Assembly: GCA_007693915.1 (NCBI GenBank)
Contig: RECS01000082.1
Span: 1 to 32,280, forward strand
DNA length: 32,280 bases
Direction: 5' to 3'
Source: Saprospirales bacterium
GTDB lineage: Bacteria > Bacteroidota > Bacteroidia > Chitinophagales > Saprospiraceae
The notes beneath the pieces were generated by a model. The model was not told the origin of the DNA, ran no database searches, and worked only from the letters and a program-made list of their open reading frames with translations. The position numbers and the translations under genes are program-made. How positions within the stretch are numbered: position 1 is the stretch's first letter; the number at the start of each line of letters is the position of its first letter. Positions 24,706-32,280 of the stretch are shown here, piece by piece.

Positions 24706-27693
24706 ATGTTACAAAAAACAAAAAAATCCGGTATAACGGGCTTAAAACTTGAGAAGTATCTTCTATTATTTTTACTTTTCTCGTTTACCATCACCTCCAA
24801 CATAATTTCACAAAGGACGATAAGTGGTACTGTTATAGATACAGAATCAGGAGAGCCACTTATTGGGGCTACCGTTTTTGACCGAGAGGATCAATCGAGT
24901 GGAACCATTACTGACTTTGATGGTAATTTCAACTTAGAAATCAGTGATAATGCTCAAGTCCTTGTAATCAGGTATGTCGGGTTTGAATCGCTGGAACTCA
25001 GACTAAGTGAAGAGAATTTCTATTTAATTCGCCTTTCATCAGGAAGGACATTTGATGAAGTTGTTATCATAGGATATGGTACGGTTGAAAGAGAGGATGT
25101 AACCGGGTCTATACAAACTGTTAGTTCTTCAGATTTTAATCAGGGGGCTATCACAAGTGCTCAGGAACTTTTATCCGGCAAAGTACCCGGAGTGAATATT
25201 ACCACAGGGGGTGGTGGGCCAGATGAAGGAGCGAGAATACTTATCAGAGGAAGGTCGTCTCTCGATGCAACCAATGATCCATTAATCGTAGTTGATGGAG
25301 TACCTCTTGCAACGGGTGGGATCTCGGGAAATAGAAATCCGCTTAATGTAGTTAATCCTCAGGATATTGAAAGTATAACAGTGCTAAAAGATGCTTCAGC
25401 GACGGCAATATACGGTAGTCGGGCATCAGGTGGGGTAATATTAATTACCACCAAAAGAGGAACTGTCGGTCAGCCTTTGAGAATTAATTACAATGCAAAC
25501 GTTTCTTTTGGGAGTCACTATAATAAGGTAGATGTTTTAAGCGCATCGGAATTCCGTGAAGTAATGGCAGAACAGCACCCGGATCATGTCGATCTTATGG
25601 GTACAAACAACATAGACTGGCAAGATGAAATCTACAGGACAGCTACAGGAACAGATCACAATCTAAACTTTACGGGATCGGCAATGGAAATTATCCCTTA
25701 CAGGGTTTCACTTGGCTACACCTATAAGGAAGGAATTCTTCTAACTGATCATTTTCAGCGTTACACAGCCGGATTAAATGTAAGTCCTCAGTTTTTGGAG
25801 AACAGGCTGCAAGTCAATCTGGGTGCTCGCGGTATGTTTACTCAAAATCAATTTGCTGAGCGAGGTGCCATTGGAGCAGCACTGAGTTTTGACCCTACTC
25901 AGGATGTAATGGATCCCGAGAGTAAATTTAGTGGTTACTCTGTATGGACAGACACTGATGGCAATCCAAATGGTCTAGCACCAACCAATCCGCTTTCGCT
26001 TTTGGACAGAAGACTCAGGCAAGATGATTCAGAAGTAACCCGATATATATTAAATGCCTCAGCTGATTACCGTTTTTCTTTTTTTCCTGCATTAAGAGCC
26101 AACTTAAATCTAGGTTACGACTATTCCAAAGGTGAGGGAGGTGTAAATATTTTGGGAGAAAATCAAGTTGCATATGCATTTGATGCTGTTTTTGGTGGTG
26201 GAGTAAAAAACACTTACGAAGAAGTTAGAAAAAATACACTTTTGGAATTTTATCTCAATTATAGGGAGAGATTCGGGCAGCACAGATTAGATGCCATGGC
26301 AGGGTATTCCTGGCAACACTTTTTCGATGAAAATTCATTTTTCAGATCTGATGTAGCAGGGACCGAAGATTTTATCATTGATCAGCGAGGTTTGGCCAGA
26401 GAACTGTATTTACTATCTGTTTTTGGAAGAGTAAACTATGTTTTTGATGATCGATTACTTTTAACATTCACCCTAAGAGCAGATGCAACTTCGCGTTTTG
26501 CTCCTGAAAACAGATGGGGGTATTTTCCGGCTATAGCGACTGCTTACCGCATAATTGACAACGACAACACTTATTTCAACAACCTTCGTTTAAGGGCTGG
26601 TTGGGGATTAACAGGGCAGCAAGACATAGGTGGTTACTATATCTATCAAGCCGTTTATGAGGCAAGTCTTGACAATGCACGATACAGACTTGGAGATGAT
26701 TTTATTACCACCTTAAGGCCAAATGGTTATGATAGAAACATCAAATGGGAAGAAACTGAAACCTATAATATCGGACTGGATTTTACTATTATTGAAAACC
26801 GCCTTTCAGGTTCGTTAGATTTGTATAAAAGACTTACAGATGATTTATTGGGTTTTGTAGATGTTCCTGCCGGAACGAATCTTACCAACAGGGTATTTAC
26901 TAATGTTGGAAGCATGGAAAGTGAGGGACTTGAACTTTCACTGATTACCACCCCATTGTATACCCAAAATATCCGATGGGACCTCGCTGCTAATTTTGCC
27001 TACAACAAAAGTATCATTACCGGGCTTACGGCTACAGATGATGAAGATTTCCCGGGTATTCCTGTAGGTGGTATTTCTGGTGGTGTTGGTTCCTTAATTC
27101 AGATTCATAATGTGGGCAATGAACCTTCTTCTTTTTATGTACTCGAACAGCTTTACGATGAAAATGGTAGATTAATTGAAGGTGAGTTTGCAGATAGAAA
27201 CATGGATGGAACGGTAGGTCTGGCAGACAGGTATATTTTCAAAAGACCTGATCCAAGATGGACAATTGGTATTAGTAACAATATTAATTATCAAAACTGG
27301 GATTTCTCTTTTGCCGGAAGAGCGCACTTTGGAAATTATATATATAATAATGTCGCCACAAATCTGGGTAATTATAACCTAATGTACCACCCTACTAATT
27401 ATCTCGTAAATATTCACAGGTCTGCAGTTGAAAACAATATCAAAGATCAGGCAAATGTCACTTTTAGTGATCATTTTGTTACCAATGGTTCCTTTTTCAG
27501 AATGGACCACATTACACTTGGCTACACTTTTAATAATTTGATCGTAGATAATTTAAGAGTTTACGCTACTGTACAAAATGCTTTTGTAATTACAACATAT
27601 GATGGCTTAGACCCGGAAATACCCGGCGGAATTGACAATAATTTTTATCCAAGGCCCAGAACGATTTTAATGGGAGTATCCTTAACATTTTAA
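24706..27693 (+). CDS. SusC/RagA-family TonB-dependent outer-membrane transporter
   Basis: The 995-residue product is the pore half of a SusCD glycan importer. It has a signal peptide (to about residue 36, IISQ|R), a carboxypeptidase-regulatory-like domain (about 37-112, ISGTVIDTESGEPLIGATVF...ITDFDGNFNLEI), a TonB box region FDEVVIIGYGTV (116-127), the plug domain (about 128-250, SAQELLSGKVPGVNITTGGG, IRGRSSLDATNDPLIVVDGVP, TVLKDASATAIYGSRASGGVI) and a barrel ending in GVSLTF. TonB-powered movement of the plug admits substrate held by SusD. Length is normal. The SusD gene starts 12 nt later. Upstream is the shared divergent promoter region. Substrate inferred to be an oligosaccharide because of the SusE/F-like neighbours. 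Confidence 0.95.
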   Translation: MLQKTKKSGITGLKLEKYLLLFLLFSFTITSNIISQRTISGTVIDTESGEPLIGATVFDREDQSSGTITDFDGNFNLEISDNAQVLVIRYVGFESLELRLSEENFYLIRLSSGRTFDEVVIIGYGTVEREDVTGSIQTVSSSDFNQGAITSAQELLSGKVPGVNITTGGGGPDEGARILIRGRSSLDATNDPLIVVDGVPLATGGISGNRNPLNVVNPQDIESITVLKDASATAIYGSRASGGVILITTKRGTVGQPLRINYNANVSFGSHYNKVDVLSASEFREVMAEQHPDHVDLMGTNNIDWQDEIYRTATGTDHNLNFTGSAMEIIPYRVSLGYTYKEGILLTDHFQRYTAGLNVSPQFLENRLQVNLGARGMFTQNQFAERGAIGAALSFDPTQDVMDPESKFSGYSVWTDTDGNPNGLAPTNPLSLLDRRLRQDDSEVTRYILNASADYRFSFFPALRANLNLGYDYSKGEGGVNILGENQVAYAFDAVFGGGVKNTYEEVRKNTLLEFYLNYRERFGQHRLDAMAGYSWQHFFDENSFFRSDVAGTEDFIIDQRGLARELYLLSVFGRVNYVFDDRLLLTFTLRADATSRFAPENRWGYFPAIATAYRIIDNDNTYFNNLRLRAGWGLTGQQDIGGYYIYQAVYEASLDNARYRLGDDFITTLRPNGYDRNIKWEETETYNIGLDFTIIENRLSGSLDLYKRLTDDLLGFVDVPAGTNLTNRVFTNVGSMESEGLELSLITTPLYTQNIRWDLAANFAYNKSIITGLTATDDEDFPGIPVGGISGGVGSLIQIHNVGNEPSSFYVLEQLYDENGRLIEGEFADRNMDGTVGLADRYIFKRPDPRWTIGISNNINYQNWDFSFAGRAHFGNYIYNNVATNLGNYNLMYHPTNYLVNIHRSAVENNIKDQANVTFSDHFVTNGSFFRMDHITLGYTFNNLIVDNLRVYATVQNAFVITTYDGLDPEIPGGIDNNFYPRPRTILMGVSLTF

Positions 27694-27705
27694 ACTCAGT
27701 ATATC

Positions 27706-29892
27706 ATGAATAAAATTGGATTATATATTATAGCACTAGGTCTTGTTCTTTTTATCTCATCGTGTTTTAAGGATCTTGACACCATTCCTTTAGATCCGAA
27801 TCAATTTACTTCTGAGGTAGCTTATAATGAGCCGGAATCATATAAGCAAGTATTGGCAAAATTATATGCCGGCCTGGCAACAACTGGGCAGGAAGGTCCC
27901 GCAGGAAGACCGGATATTTCAGGTATTGATGAAGGTTTTTCTCAATATTTAAGGGGTTATTTTTATCTGCAGCAATTACCAACGGATGAAACTATTGTAG
28001 GTTGGAATGATCAAACCATAAAAGATTTTCACAATCAAAACTGGACAAGTTCAGACCCATTTATCTTCTCATTTTACAGCAGGATTTTTTATCAGATAGC
28101 TCTTGCAAATGAATTCCTTAGGGAAACCCAGTCAAGCAGACTTGATCTTAGAGATGTTTCAGCTGAGTTACGTGAAGAAATAGCGGGATTCAGAGCTGAG
28201 GCGCGGTTTTTGAGAGCCCTGAGTTACTGGCATGCTTTGGATCTATTCAGAAATGTACCATTTATCACAGAAAATGATCCCATTGGCAAGTTTTTTCCAC
28301 AAGCAACAAATGCTCAGAATCTATTCAATTTTATTGAGTCTGAATTACTGGATATAGAAGGTCAAATAGCAGCTCCAAGAACAAACGAATATGCCCGTGC
28401 AGACCAAGCGGCAGTCTGGATGCTACTGGCTAAGCTATATCTTAATGCAGAAGTTTACATTGGACAAAACAGATATGCAGATTGTTTTGAATACACAGAA
28501 AAAGTAATCAATGCAGGATATACACTTGAACAGGAATATGAACATTTATTTTTAGCTGACAATGACAGATCAAACGAAATCATTTTTCCAATTGCATTTG
28601 ATGGAATCAGCACCCAAACATTTGGTGGTACTACATTCATTATCTTTGCTTCAACTGGTGGTCAAATGAGTCCGTCCGCCCGCGGGATAGACAATGCCTG
28701 GGGAGGACTGCGCACAACACGCGAGTTTGTCTCACTTTTCCCTGAAGGACAAGGAGGTATAGTCTCAGAAAGAAACATAGGAAATACAGCTAATTATTCC
28801 AAGGTTTATGTGCCTGGTACACACCAGGGTAATGATCCTACAGATACCAGAAACTCAATAGCTGCTCCTGTTGGGACTCAATTCTTTTTTGGTCACAAAT
28901 ACTTTCCTGAACCCAATACGGAAATACGATTTACTAGAATACCTGCTCCTGGCGCACCTGTTTTTGGCGACAACCAGGGAGAAGGTACACTCGAAATGAA
29001 TGGAGCACCTATAGTTGTACCGGAAGCCGGTTTACACTATATTGAAGTTGACTTTAGTACCATGACTTATTCAATTGAAAGACGAGATTGGGAACTGCAA
29101 GGATCGGCGGTACCTGGCTCAGAGCCTGTTACCATGGGCTGGAATCACGATGAAAGAGCACTTGAAGTAGAGATAGAATTACATGCAGGTGAAATCAGTT
29201 TCATTGGCAACAGTGACCAAGACCTTGTTCTTGGTGATAATGGTGGTGATGGAATTCTGGAAATAGGTGGAGATCCAATTACAAAGATAGAGTTTGCCGG
29301 AACCTATAAAATCTATTTGTATATAGAACAACCGGATTACAGCTACAAAATCACCACAAATGTTTTTGACAGAAGAGGCTTGTTTTTTACCAGAGGTCAA
29401 ACACTAGACATTGAGGATGTTACTCCCTTCACTCAAGGCTATGCAATAACAAAGTTCAGCAATATTACTTCAACTGGTGCAGCAGGCAGTAATTTGTCAC
29501 ATGTGGATACAGACTTTCCTTTATTCAGACTAGCCGATACCTACTTAATGGCAGCGGAAGCAGCATTGAGAGGTGGAGGAAGTACCGCACAAGCAGTAGA
29601 ATATTTCAATCGGGTGAGGCAGAGAGCTTATCAGGGTTCACTTGGCAATGTCTCAGCAGAAGAGCTCACATTAGATTTGATTTTAGAAGAACGAGGTCGT
29701 GAGCTATACTGGGAATGTCACAGGAGAACAGACTTAATTCGATTTGACCAATTTACTGACGGTACTTATGTTTGGAATTGGAAAGGAGGAGTTATGGAAG
29801 GCCAGCAAGTACCTTCTTTCCGAAATATTTACCCCATACCTGAGCAAGATTTAAACGCCAATCCCAATCTAAGACAGAACGAAGGTTATTAA
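27706..29892 (+). CDS. SusD/RagB-family lipoprotein with an inserted SusE/F-like region
   Basis: The 728-residue product is the lid subunit of the SusCD importer: lipobox LFISSC with Cys20, followed by FKDLD, a lysine-acid signal typical for surface lipoproteins; SusD TPR-like helices (about 40-290, with IAGFRAEARFLRALSYWHALDLF and AVWMLLAKLYLNAEVYIG); and the conserved C-terminal part (about 553-728, FDRRGLFFTRGQTLDIED, AITKFSN, FRLADTYLMAAEAALR, RGRELYWECHRRTDLIRFD). It is about 150-200 residues longer than usual. The extra part (about 395-552) reads as one partial and one full SusE/F-like unit: EIRFTR...FGDNQGEG...PEAGLHYIEVDFSTMTYSIE, then GSAVPG...GWNHDERALEVEIELHAGEISF...FAGTYKIYL. A terminator closes the operon. 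Confidence 0.93.
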   Translation: MNKIGLYIIALGLVLFISSCFKDLDTIPLDPNQFTSEVAYNEPESYKQVLAKLYAGLATTGQEGPAGRPDISGIDEGFSQYLRGYFYLQQLPTDETIVGWNDQTIKDFHNQNWTSSDPFIFSFYSRIFYQIALANEFLRETQSSRLDLRDVSAELREEIAGFRAEARFLRALSYWHALDLFRNVPFITENDPIGKFFPQATNAQNLFNFIESELLDIEGQIAAPRTNEYARADQAAVWMLLAKLYLNAEVYIGQNRYADCFEYTEKVINAGYTLEQEYEHLFLADNDRSNEIIFPIAFDGISTQTFGGTTFIIFASTGGQMSPSARGIDNAWGGLRTTREFVSLFPEGQGGIVSERNIGNTANYSKVYVPGTHQGNDPTDTRNSIAAPVGTQFFFGHKYFPEPNTEIRFTRIPAPGAPVFGDNQGEGTLEMNGAPIVVPEAGLHYIEVDFSTMTYSIERRDWELQGSAVPGSEPVTMGWNHDERALEVEIELHAGEISFIGNSDQDLVLGDNGGDGILEIGGDPITKIEFAGTYKIYLYIEQPDYSYKITTNVFDRRGLFFTRGQTLDIEDVTPFTQGYAITKFSNITSTGAAGSNLSHVDTDFPLFRLADTYLMAAEAALRGGGSTAQAVEYFNRVRQRAYQGSLGNVSAEELTLDLILEERGRELYWECHRRTDLIRFDQFTDGTYVWNWKGGVMEGQQVPSFRNIYPIPEQDLNANPNLRQNEGY

Positions 29893-29910
29893 AAACCTGT
29901 TAGCACTATA

Positions 29911-29953
29911 AAAGGCTGATTAGTTAATTTACTTAATTAATCAGCCTTTTTCA
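29911..29953 (+). terminator. Rho-independent terminator of the susCD operon
   Basis: AAAGGCTGATTAGTTAA (29911-29927) pairs with TTAATTAATCAGCCTTT (29933-29949), 17 bp with one G-T, 5-nt loop, followed by TTC and preceded by A-rich sequence. It lies 18 nt after the susD stop and ends the operon without any glycoside hydrolase gene. Confidence 0.9.
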
Positions 29954-30050
29954 ATTTATTATGTTATGAAAAGATTGTCCATATAAAATGGATTGAGTAA
30001 ACACTTTTATGATTTCGGATATTTTAGTCATCAGAAATTTGAAATATTCC

Positions 30051-30058
30051 TAACTTTA
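30051..30058 (+). promoter_or_regulatory. Candidate -7 box for the PaaE-like gene
   Basis: TAACTTTA differs from TAnnTTTG only in the last base and lies 26 nt before the ATG at 30085. No -33 element is clear at the expected distance. Confidence 0.35.
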
Positions 30059-30084
30059 CCCTAAATTAAAATCAATAGCTTTAA

Positions 30085-31164
30085 ATGAGTAGCCAATTTT
30101 CATCTTACAACGTGAGTAAAATAAATAGGGAAACAGAAGATGCCGTGTCCGTTGAATTACAACCAGCTGACGGGAGCCAAATACCTGATTTCTTGCCGGG
30201 ACAGTACTTGACAATTAGGGCATTTTTTGACGGCGAGGAAATCAGGAGAAGTTATTCTATCTGTTCTTCACCTGCTGAAGGAATTCTCCGAGTGGGAATA
30301 AAACGGCTCAAAGGCGGGAAGTTTTCTACTTATGCAAATGATATATTAAAAGAAGGTGACACAGTAGAAGTCATGGAACCCATGGGTAAATTTACTCATA
30401 GCTGCAATCAAAACAATCAGAATCATTATATCGGATTTGCAGCCGGAAGTGGAATAACCCCTATTCTTTCCATTGTCAAAAGCATTTTAAGGGAGGAACC
30501 AAATAGTCGTTTCTCACTTTTTTATGGAAACAAAAGGACAGGGGACATCATGTTTAAAGAAGAAATTGAAGGCTTAAAAAACATCTATCTCAATAGATTT
30601 TCTGTATATCATATTTTATCGAAAGAGAAAAGTGACATACCTCTTTTTGAAGGTCGAATTGATCGACCAAAATTGGAAAAATTTGCGAAATTATTTTTTG
30701 ATCCGAAGAAAGTAAATTCTGCATTTATATGTGGTCCATTGCAAATGACTGAAAACATAGCTGAGTTTTTGAAAGAGCAGAAAATAGATGAAAATCAAGT
30801 GAAATTTGAGCTCTTTACAACAGAAGGAGTGAAGAAGAGAGCTGTCGATAAGGAGGAGATAGCAAAAAACATAGAGGCAGAATCGGTCGCAGTAAGTCTT
30901 AGAATTGACGGTGATATTTATGATTTCAACATGGACAAAAAGGGGGTAACCATACTTGATGGTGCTGCCAATACAGGAGCCGATGTGCCTTATGCCTGTA
31001 AAGGAGGAGTATGTTCAACCTGCAGAGCAAAATTAATCTCCGGTGAAGTACATATGGAGGTAAATTATGCACTTGAAAAAGATGAATTAGAACAAGGCTT
31101 TATATTAACCTGTCAGTCTTATCCGAAGACAGAGAAGGTGGAAGTTGATTTTGATATCAAATAA
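30085..31164 (+). CDS. PaaE-like NAD(P)H-dependent flavin/[2Fe-2S] reductase
   Basis: The 359-residue product has an FAD-binding FNR barrel (1-105, with RRSYSICSSPAEG at 54-66), an NAD(P)-binding domain (about 110-240, GFAAGSGITPILSI at 117-130 and CGPLQMTE at 216-223) and a C-terminal plant-type ferredoxin domain with ligands Cys305, Cys310, Cys313 and Cys343 (ACKGGVCSTC and LTCQS). This order matches PaaE, the reductase of phenylacetyl-CoA epoxidase, and related class IA oxygenase reductases. It would feed electrons from NAD(P)H to an oxygenase or desaturase. No paaABCD gene is next to it, so the partner is unknown; a role outside phenylacetate breakdown is quite possible. Complete and single in its transcript, convergent with the NadR-like gene. 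Confidence 0.88.
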   Translation: MSSQFSSYNVSKINRETEDAVSVELQPADGSQIPDFLPGQYLTIRAFFDGEEIRRSYSICSSPAEGILRVGIKRLKGGKFSTYANDILKEGDTVEVMEPMGKFTHSCNQNNQNHYIGFAAGSGITPILSIVKSILREEPNSRFSLFYGNKRTGDIMFKEEIEGLKNIYLNRFSVYHILSKEKSDIPLFEGRIDRPKLEKFAKLFFDPKKVNSAFICGPLQMTENIAEFLKEQKIDENQVKFELFTTEGVKKRAVDKEEIAKNIEAESVAVSLRIDGDIYDFNMDKKGVTILDGAANTGADVPYACKGGVCSTCRAKLISGEVHMEVNYALEKDELEQGFILTCQSYPKTEKVEVDFDIK

Positions 31165-31200
31165 ATTGATTACCAAGTAACCAAGGACAAGGAAAGCGTT

Positions 31201-31722
31201 TCAGTTATTAATTTTATGGTTGACAATTAAGCGAGAAAGTAAATTCCTGGCACTTCCCTCACCCTGAATTATAAAAAACTCACATTCGTTTTCTATTAAC
31301 CATTCCAGATATTGTTTAAAAAGATAGTTACGATCGTTTGGATTCTCTCTGTATGGCCCAGCCTCCCAATTAAGATCAGGTTTACAAAGTAAAAACAGCT
31401 CGCTTTGCCTTTCCTTAAGACCATCAGTTATAAATGGGTCAACCTTCCCAAAGCGGACAGATGACCAAATGTATAGGACTAAAAAAGAGGTGTCGCAGAT
31501 TAATACAGAATCAGAAGAGTTTATTGCATTATTTTCCATTTGATTCTGAACAACAGCTATCTGTTTTAGATCAAAGAAATCATAGGATCGTTGTACGTTA
31601 TTAAGGTATTGAATTGATAATTCATCCAGATGATTCAGACCAAATTGAACTGAAAGATATTTACAGAGAGAGGATTTACCGGAGCATTCGGGACCTGTTA
31701 TAATAATTCTGCGATAATTCAT
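31201..31722 (-). CDS. NadR/Ttd14-like P-loop ATPase (possible ribosylnicotinamide kinase domain)
   Basis: The 173-residue protein is a small P-loop NTPase of the AAA_28 / NadR C-terminal type. It has a Walker A GPECSGKSS (10-18), an acidic motif ICDTSFLVLYIWS (Walker B position) and the family segment LLCKPDLNWEAGPYREN with an FKQYLEWL helix after it. In NadR this domain phosphorylates nicotinamide riboside; the stand-alone forms in Bacteroidota are annotated as ATPases or NadR-like kinases without proof. The adenylyltransferase and HTH parts of NadR are absent, so this is a single-domain form. It lies just after the rRNA operon terminator on the same strand and has its own start at ATG 31722. 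Confidence 0.8.
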   Translation of the reverse strand: MNYRRIIITGPECSGKSSLCKYLSVQFGLNHLDELSIQYLNNVQRSYDFFDLKQIAVVQNQMENNAINSSDSVLICDTSFLVLYIWSSVRFGKVDPFITDGLKERQSELFLLCKPDLNWEAGPYRENPNDRNYLFKQYLEWLIENECEFFIIQGEGSARNLLSRLIVNHKINN

Positions 31723-31734
31723 AGGGGAGCAAAA

Positions 31735-31771
31735 ATAAAAAAACCCGATGCAACAGTAGTCACATCGGGTT
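31735..31771 (-). terminator. Terminator of the rRNA operon
   Basis: On the minus strand AACCCGATG (31771-31763) pairs with CATCGGGTT (31750-31742), 9 bp, 12-nt loop, followed by a T run broken by one A. It lies 16 nt beyond the 3' end of 5S rRNA. Confidence 0.85.
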
Positions 31772-31786
31772 ATGTTTCTAAAAAAA

Positions 31787-31894
31787 TTGGCAGCGACCTA
31801 CTCTCCCGGGAAATCCCAGTACCATCGGCGCTGAGGGGCTTAACCGCTCTGTTCGGAATGGGAAGAAGTGTTTCCCCCTCGCTATAACCACCAA
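31787..31894 (-). rRNA. rrf: 5S ribosomal RNA
   Basis: The minus strand reads TTGGTGGTTATAGCGAGGGG at the 5' end and ends GTAGGTCGCTGCCAA; the termini pair (TTGG with CCAA) as helix I of 5S rRNA. Internal landmarks are CCCATTCCGAACAGAG (loop B/helix III) and GATGGTACTG (loop E region). About 108 nt, complete; ends may be off by a few bases. Confidence 0.93.
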
Positions 31895-32042
31895 AATAAT
31901 CTTTTGTCACACCTTTGCGACATTTATTCTTTTAGGTTGTTCTTGGTGTTCTTTATTCTTAAAAAAAACAGGACGAGAGTAGTAAAACAAAAGCATCCGA
32001 ATAAAAGCTTTCGGAAATAAATTGAAGCTATAATATTAGTCA

Positions 32043-32058
32043 CCGGGATCGATCCCGG
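32043..32058. repeat. 16-bp perfect palindrome in the 23S-5S spacer
   Basis: CCGGGATCGATCCCGG reads the same on both strands. It lies in the ~205-bp spacer between 5S (ends 31894) and 23S. The spacer also has a CCGAA/TTCGG inverted repeat (around 32000-32015) and a TTCCTT/AAGGAA pair next to the 23S end; these are likely rRNA processing structures. No tRNA is present in the spacer. Confidence 0.7.
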
Positions 32059-32100
32059 ATCTACTGAACAGTTCCCCATTCAGCCTATTCCTTAAAAAAA

Positions 32101-32280
<180 letters not shown>

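Noticed and set aside
22690-29892. Calling the region a complete polysaccharide utilisation locus
   Set aside because: No glycoside hydrolase, polysaccharide lyase, sulfatase or regulator gene is present, and a terminator follows susD directly.
32040-32060. Possible tRNA T arm around the GGGATCGATCCC palindrome
   Set aside because: The palindrome leaves no seven-base loop, and no other tRNA arms are found next to it.

Overview
The window reads as a chromosomal segment of a Bacteroidota bacterium, most likely from the Saprospiria/Chitinophagia side of the phylum. The phylum call rests on type IX secretion (T9SS) sorting domains on two proteins, a SusC/SusD pair, a DUF5606 gene, a fused alpha/beta E1 dehydrogenase, near-absence of Shine-Dalgarno sequences, and several promoter boxes of the Bacteroidota form TAnnTTTG. 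The class-level placement is inference. Base composition is moderately AT-rich and even, with no phage, intact insertion sequence, CRISPR array or tRNA gene that I can see.

Layout. 1-578 is the 3' end of a large T9SS surface protein, closed by a strong terminator. 710-3288 (+) is a likely operon: GH3-family adenylating enzyme, a small unknown protein, and recO. 3368-5796 (+) holds a fused 2-oxoacid dehydrogenase E1 and a DUF5606 protein. 6062-9098 (-) holds a TMTC-like membrane glycosyltransferase and dprA, 1 nt apart. 9594-12323 (-) is sucA. 12426-14085 (-) holds a repeat-associated small ORF, then a ferredoxin and a ferredoxin-NADP reductase of the thioredoxin-reductase type. 14138-16441 (-) has an enoyl-CoA hydratase and a YfcC-type transporter. 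16580-21374 (+) encodes an exported TPR protein and an outer-membrane beta-barrel. 21492-22550 (-) is murB.

22690-29892 is the most distinctive part: a T9SS-exported protein with five SusE/F-like repeats (-) is divergent from a susC/susD pair (+). The two transcription units appear to share a near-symmetric promoter region, and the SusD carries an insertion resembling the same SusE/F-like repeats. Together they look like an outer-membrane glycan capture system, perhaps for an alpha-glucan, but no glycoside hydrolase or regulator lies in the window. 30085-31164 (+) is a PaaE-like reductase, 31201-31722 (-) a NadR-like P-loop kinase, and the right edge is the 3' part of an rRNA operon on the minus strand (partial 23S, 5S, terminator).

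Most genes are housekeeping or common accessory genes of the phylum. The points most worth a second look are the SusD insertion and the matching exported repeat protein, the shared divergent promoter dyad, an 18-bp perfect inverted repeat around the start of a small ORF at 12.5-12.7 kb, and two intergenic stretches that look like decayed or repeated sequence (5815-5946 and 9350-9526). Nothing seen proves a wholly new system.
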